From NCBI GenBank assembly GCA_963750915.1, contig CAVVSF010000009.1, positions 124,001-188,000 on the forward strand: 64,000 nt of DNA, read 5' to 3'. Under the pieces are notes generated by a model that searched no databases, was not told the DNA's origin, and worked only from the letters and a program-made list of their open reading frames with translations. A program made the position numbers and the translations under genes. This document shows positions 62,702 through 64,000 of this stretch, one piece after another (within the stretch, counting starts at the first letter, position 1; every line of letters starts with the position of its first letter). Origin of the DNA: DATBJJ01 sp963750915 (GTDB lineage: Bacteria; Acidobacteriota; Vicinamibacteria; Vicinamibacterales; 2-12-FULL-66-21).

Positions 62702-64000
62702 TCAGGCTCGCGGCGGGTCGACGTAGAACGCGTCGAAGGCGCGCCGGTAGCCGCGCTCGTCGAGGCCGAGATGAACCCGCAGCGCCGCCGCCGGCACGGC
62801 GCCGTGCTGGAAGCGGCGCTTGGGGAACGTCGGCATGTCGATGCCGGTGATCGCCTTGACCCCGCGGCTGACGATGGCGCCCTTGAGGGTGTAGAGCGTC
62901 GGCACGTCGTAGTTGGTAAGGGCGGCGAACGGTATCGCTTCCGCGACCTCGATGACGTTGGCCCGGGTATAGGGACTGAATCCCAGGAAGCCGTAACGAC
63001 GGGCCGGCGCATAGGTGCGGGCGTAGCTGCGGCTCAGCCCGCCGCTGTACGTCAACGAGTGCTTGATGCGGCCGACCCCCCAGCCTTCCTGGTAGAGCAT
63101 CAGGTTGTCGATGACGCTGCGAATCGTCAGCTCCGGGTTCTCCTCGATCGGGTAGTCCTTGAGGTTCTCGTCGCCGCCGTCGCCGTCGGCGAGGTACCGC
63201 CACTCCGGGTAGCGTTCACGGATGCCGCGGCACAGACGCAGCCCCATCGCCGCGCACTCGACGTCGAGCGGCTTGTAGTCCTCGAGCGCGCGCAGCGTTT
63301 CCTCCACGCGGAGGTCGTCAGCACGTCCATCGATTTCTTCGAGAAAGATCGAGAGCCCGGTGTCGGCGAGAAAGCGGCGGGCCTGCTGCAGGTCCGGGCC
63401 GTCGCCGAGGTTGAGGACGAACGCCTTGAGCCGCGTCGGCGACAGGCCGAGCTGCAGGCAGGCGTGATAGGTCAGGAGAAAGACCGCGCCGCTGTCGATG
63501 CCGCCGGAAAACGCGACCCCGAACGGCGCGCCGGGATGACGCGCCTCGATCCCGCGCAGCCATTTGACGACTTCCTCGTACGCGGCGCCGACGTAGCGGC
63601 GGCCGATGTCGTCGAGGTCGGGCGTCAAGGTGTTGCGCGCCGGGGTGAAGAATCGCGTGTAGACCGGGTCCGGATCGGGACACCCGACGAGCGCCAGCTC
63701 GACGACGTAGTGCGCGGGGATCATGCGGGTGTAGCTCGGATGGAACTGGCCCGCGAGGCCGTCGACGTCGAGCGCCTGCTGGAGTGCGTCGATGCGATCG
63801 GCGACGTAGAGCGCCGGCCCCTCGTGCCGCTTGGCGAGGAAGTAGCGCATCGGCCGATCCATCGAGCGGGCCAGGCGGACGACGGTGCCTTCGCTGGCGA
63901 CGAGCGCGAAAGACCCGTCGATGGCACGGACTTCGGCGGCGTCGCCGCGCAGCACGCGGCGACGCGCCTCGTCGACATCCATGTTGGAGATGTCGTTCAG
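62702..64000 (-). CDS. asparagine-synthetase-family protein (N-terminus beyond window)
   Basis: At least 432 residues are visible. First comes the tail of a glutaminase-type domain (AIDGSFALVASEGTVVRLARS). The ATP-pyrophosphatase domain follows, with P-loop FGVAFSGGIDSGAVFLL, then RYLADGDGGDENLKDYP and later NVIEVAEAIPFAALTN. An ATG at 63982 is in frame, but the frame is open to the window edge and the glutaminase domain would be incomplete, so the start (with a possible catalytic Cys2) lies outside. Family members form amide or cyclise products using ATP. It is the first visible gene of a three-gene set with the radical SAM and flavoprotein genes. Confidence 0.9.
   Translation of the reverse strand: MNDISNMDVDEARRRVLRGDAAEVRAIDGSFALVASEGTVVRLARSMDRPMRYFLAKRHEGPALYVADRIDALQQALDVDGLAGQFHPSYTRMIPAHYVVELALVGCPDPDPVYTRFFTPARNTLTPDLDDIGRRYVGAAYEEVVKWLRGIEARHPGAPFGVAFSGGIDSGAVFLLTYHACLQLGLSPTRLKAFVLNLGDGPDLQQARRFLADTGLSIFLEEIDGRADDLRVEETLRALEDYKPLDVECAAMGLRLCRGIRERYPEWRYLADGDGGDENLKDYPIEENPELTIRSVIDNLMLYQEGWGVGRIKHSLTYSGGLSRSYARTYAPARRYGFLGFSPYTRANVIEVAEAIPFAALTNYDVPTLYTLKGAIVSRGVKAITGIDMPTFPKRRFQHGAVPAAALRVHLGLDERGYRRAFDAFYVDPPRA

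Overview
The window is GC-rich double-stranded bacterial chromosome with a Gram-negative envelope: Kdo, lipid A and heptose genes, Omp85 and other beta-barrels, a TonB-dependent receptor and many lipoproteins. A TonB receptor with an N-terminal carboxypeptidase-like domain, serine/threonine kinases with WD40-type tails, and histidine kinases fused to ABC-type binding domains together suggest Acidobacteriota, perhaps Vicinamibacteria. This placement is inference; there is no rRNA in the window.

Layout. 0-8.5 kb: a DUF1254/DUF1214 protein, an arylsulfatase, an outer-membrane protein, a DUF2092 lipoprotein with a repeat-rich secreted partner, and an MltF-like lytic transglycosylase. 8.5-19 kb: a signalling island in which two paralogous binding-protein/histidine-kinase sensors flank a TonB-dependent receptor, followed by a LuxR-type regulator, a stand-alone receiver and a GAF-sigma54 activator. 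19-40 kb: an accessory stretch punctuated by five copies of an intergenic repeat built on GACATTTCGGGTG. Between the copies lie an MscS channel, a 5'-truncated PP2C phosphatase, a Tat-exported carbonic anhydrase with a beta-barrel partner, an Omp85 protein, a kinase with a WD40-type tail, a second arylsulfatase/DUF2092/secreted-protein module, and a DyP-type peroxidase next to a protein with a tandemly duplicated domain. 40-46.5 kb: OmpW-like protein, PPK2, SYLF protein, and a GntR-slipin operon.

46.5-64 kb is mostly core: the gap-pgk-tpiA-secG operon with tRNA-Leu, then a colinear envelope operon (waaA, lpxK, acyltransferase, waaF, gmhB, split hldE, waaC, methyltransferase), tRNA-Val and tRNA-Asp, and finally a DinB protein and a three-gene set on the minus strand (asparagine-synthetase-like, radical SAM, halogenase-like flavoprotein) that runs off the right edge.

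At least ten genes between 8.5 and 39 kb are broken by apparent single-base frameshifts, several in short G or C runs. None was seen in the core genes after 40 kb. They could be sequencing indels or real decay. Broken genes are given as one feature spanning all frames.
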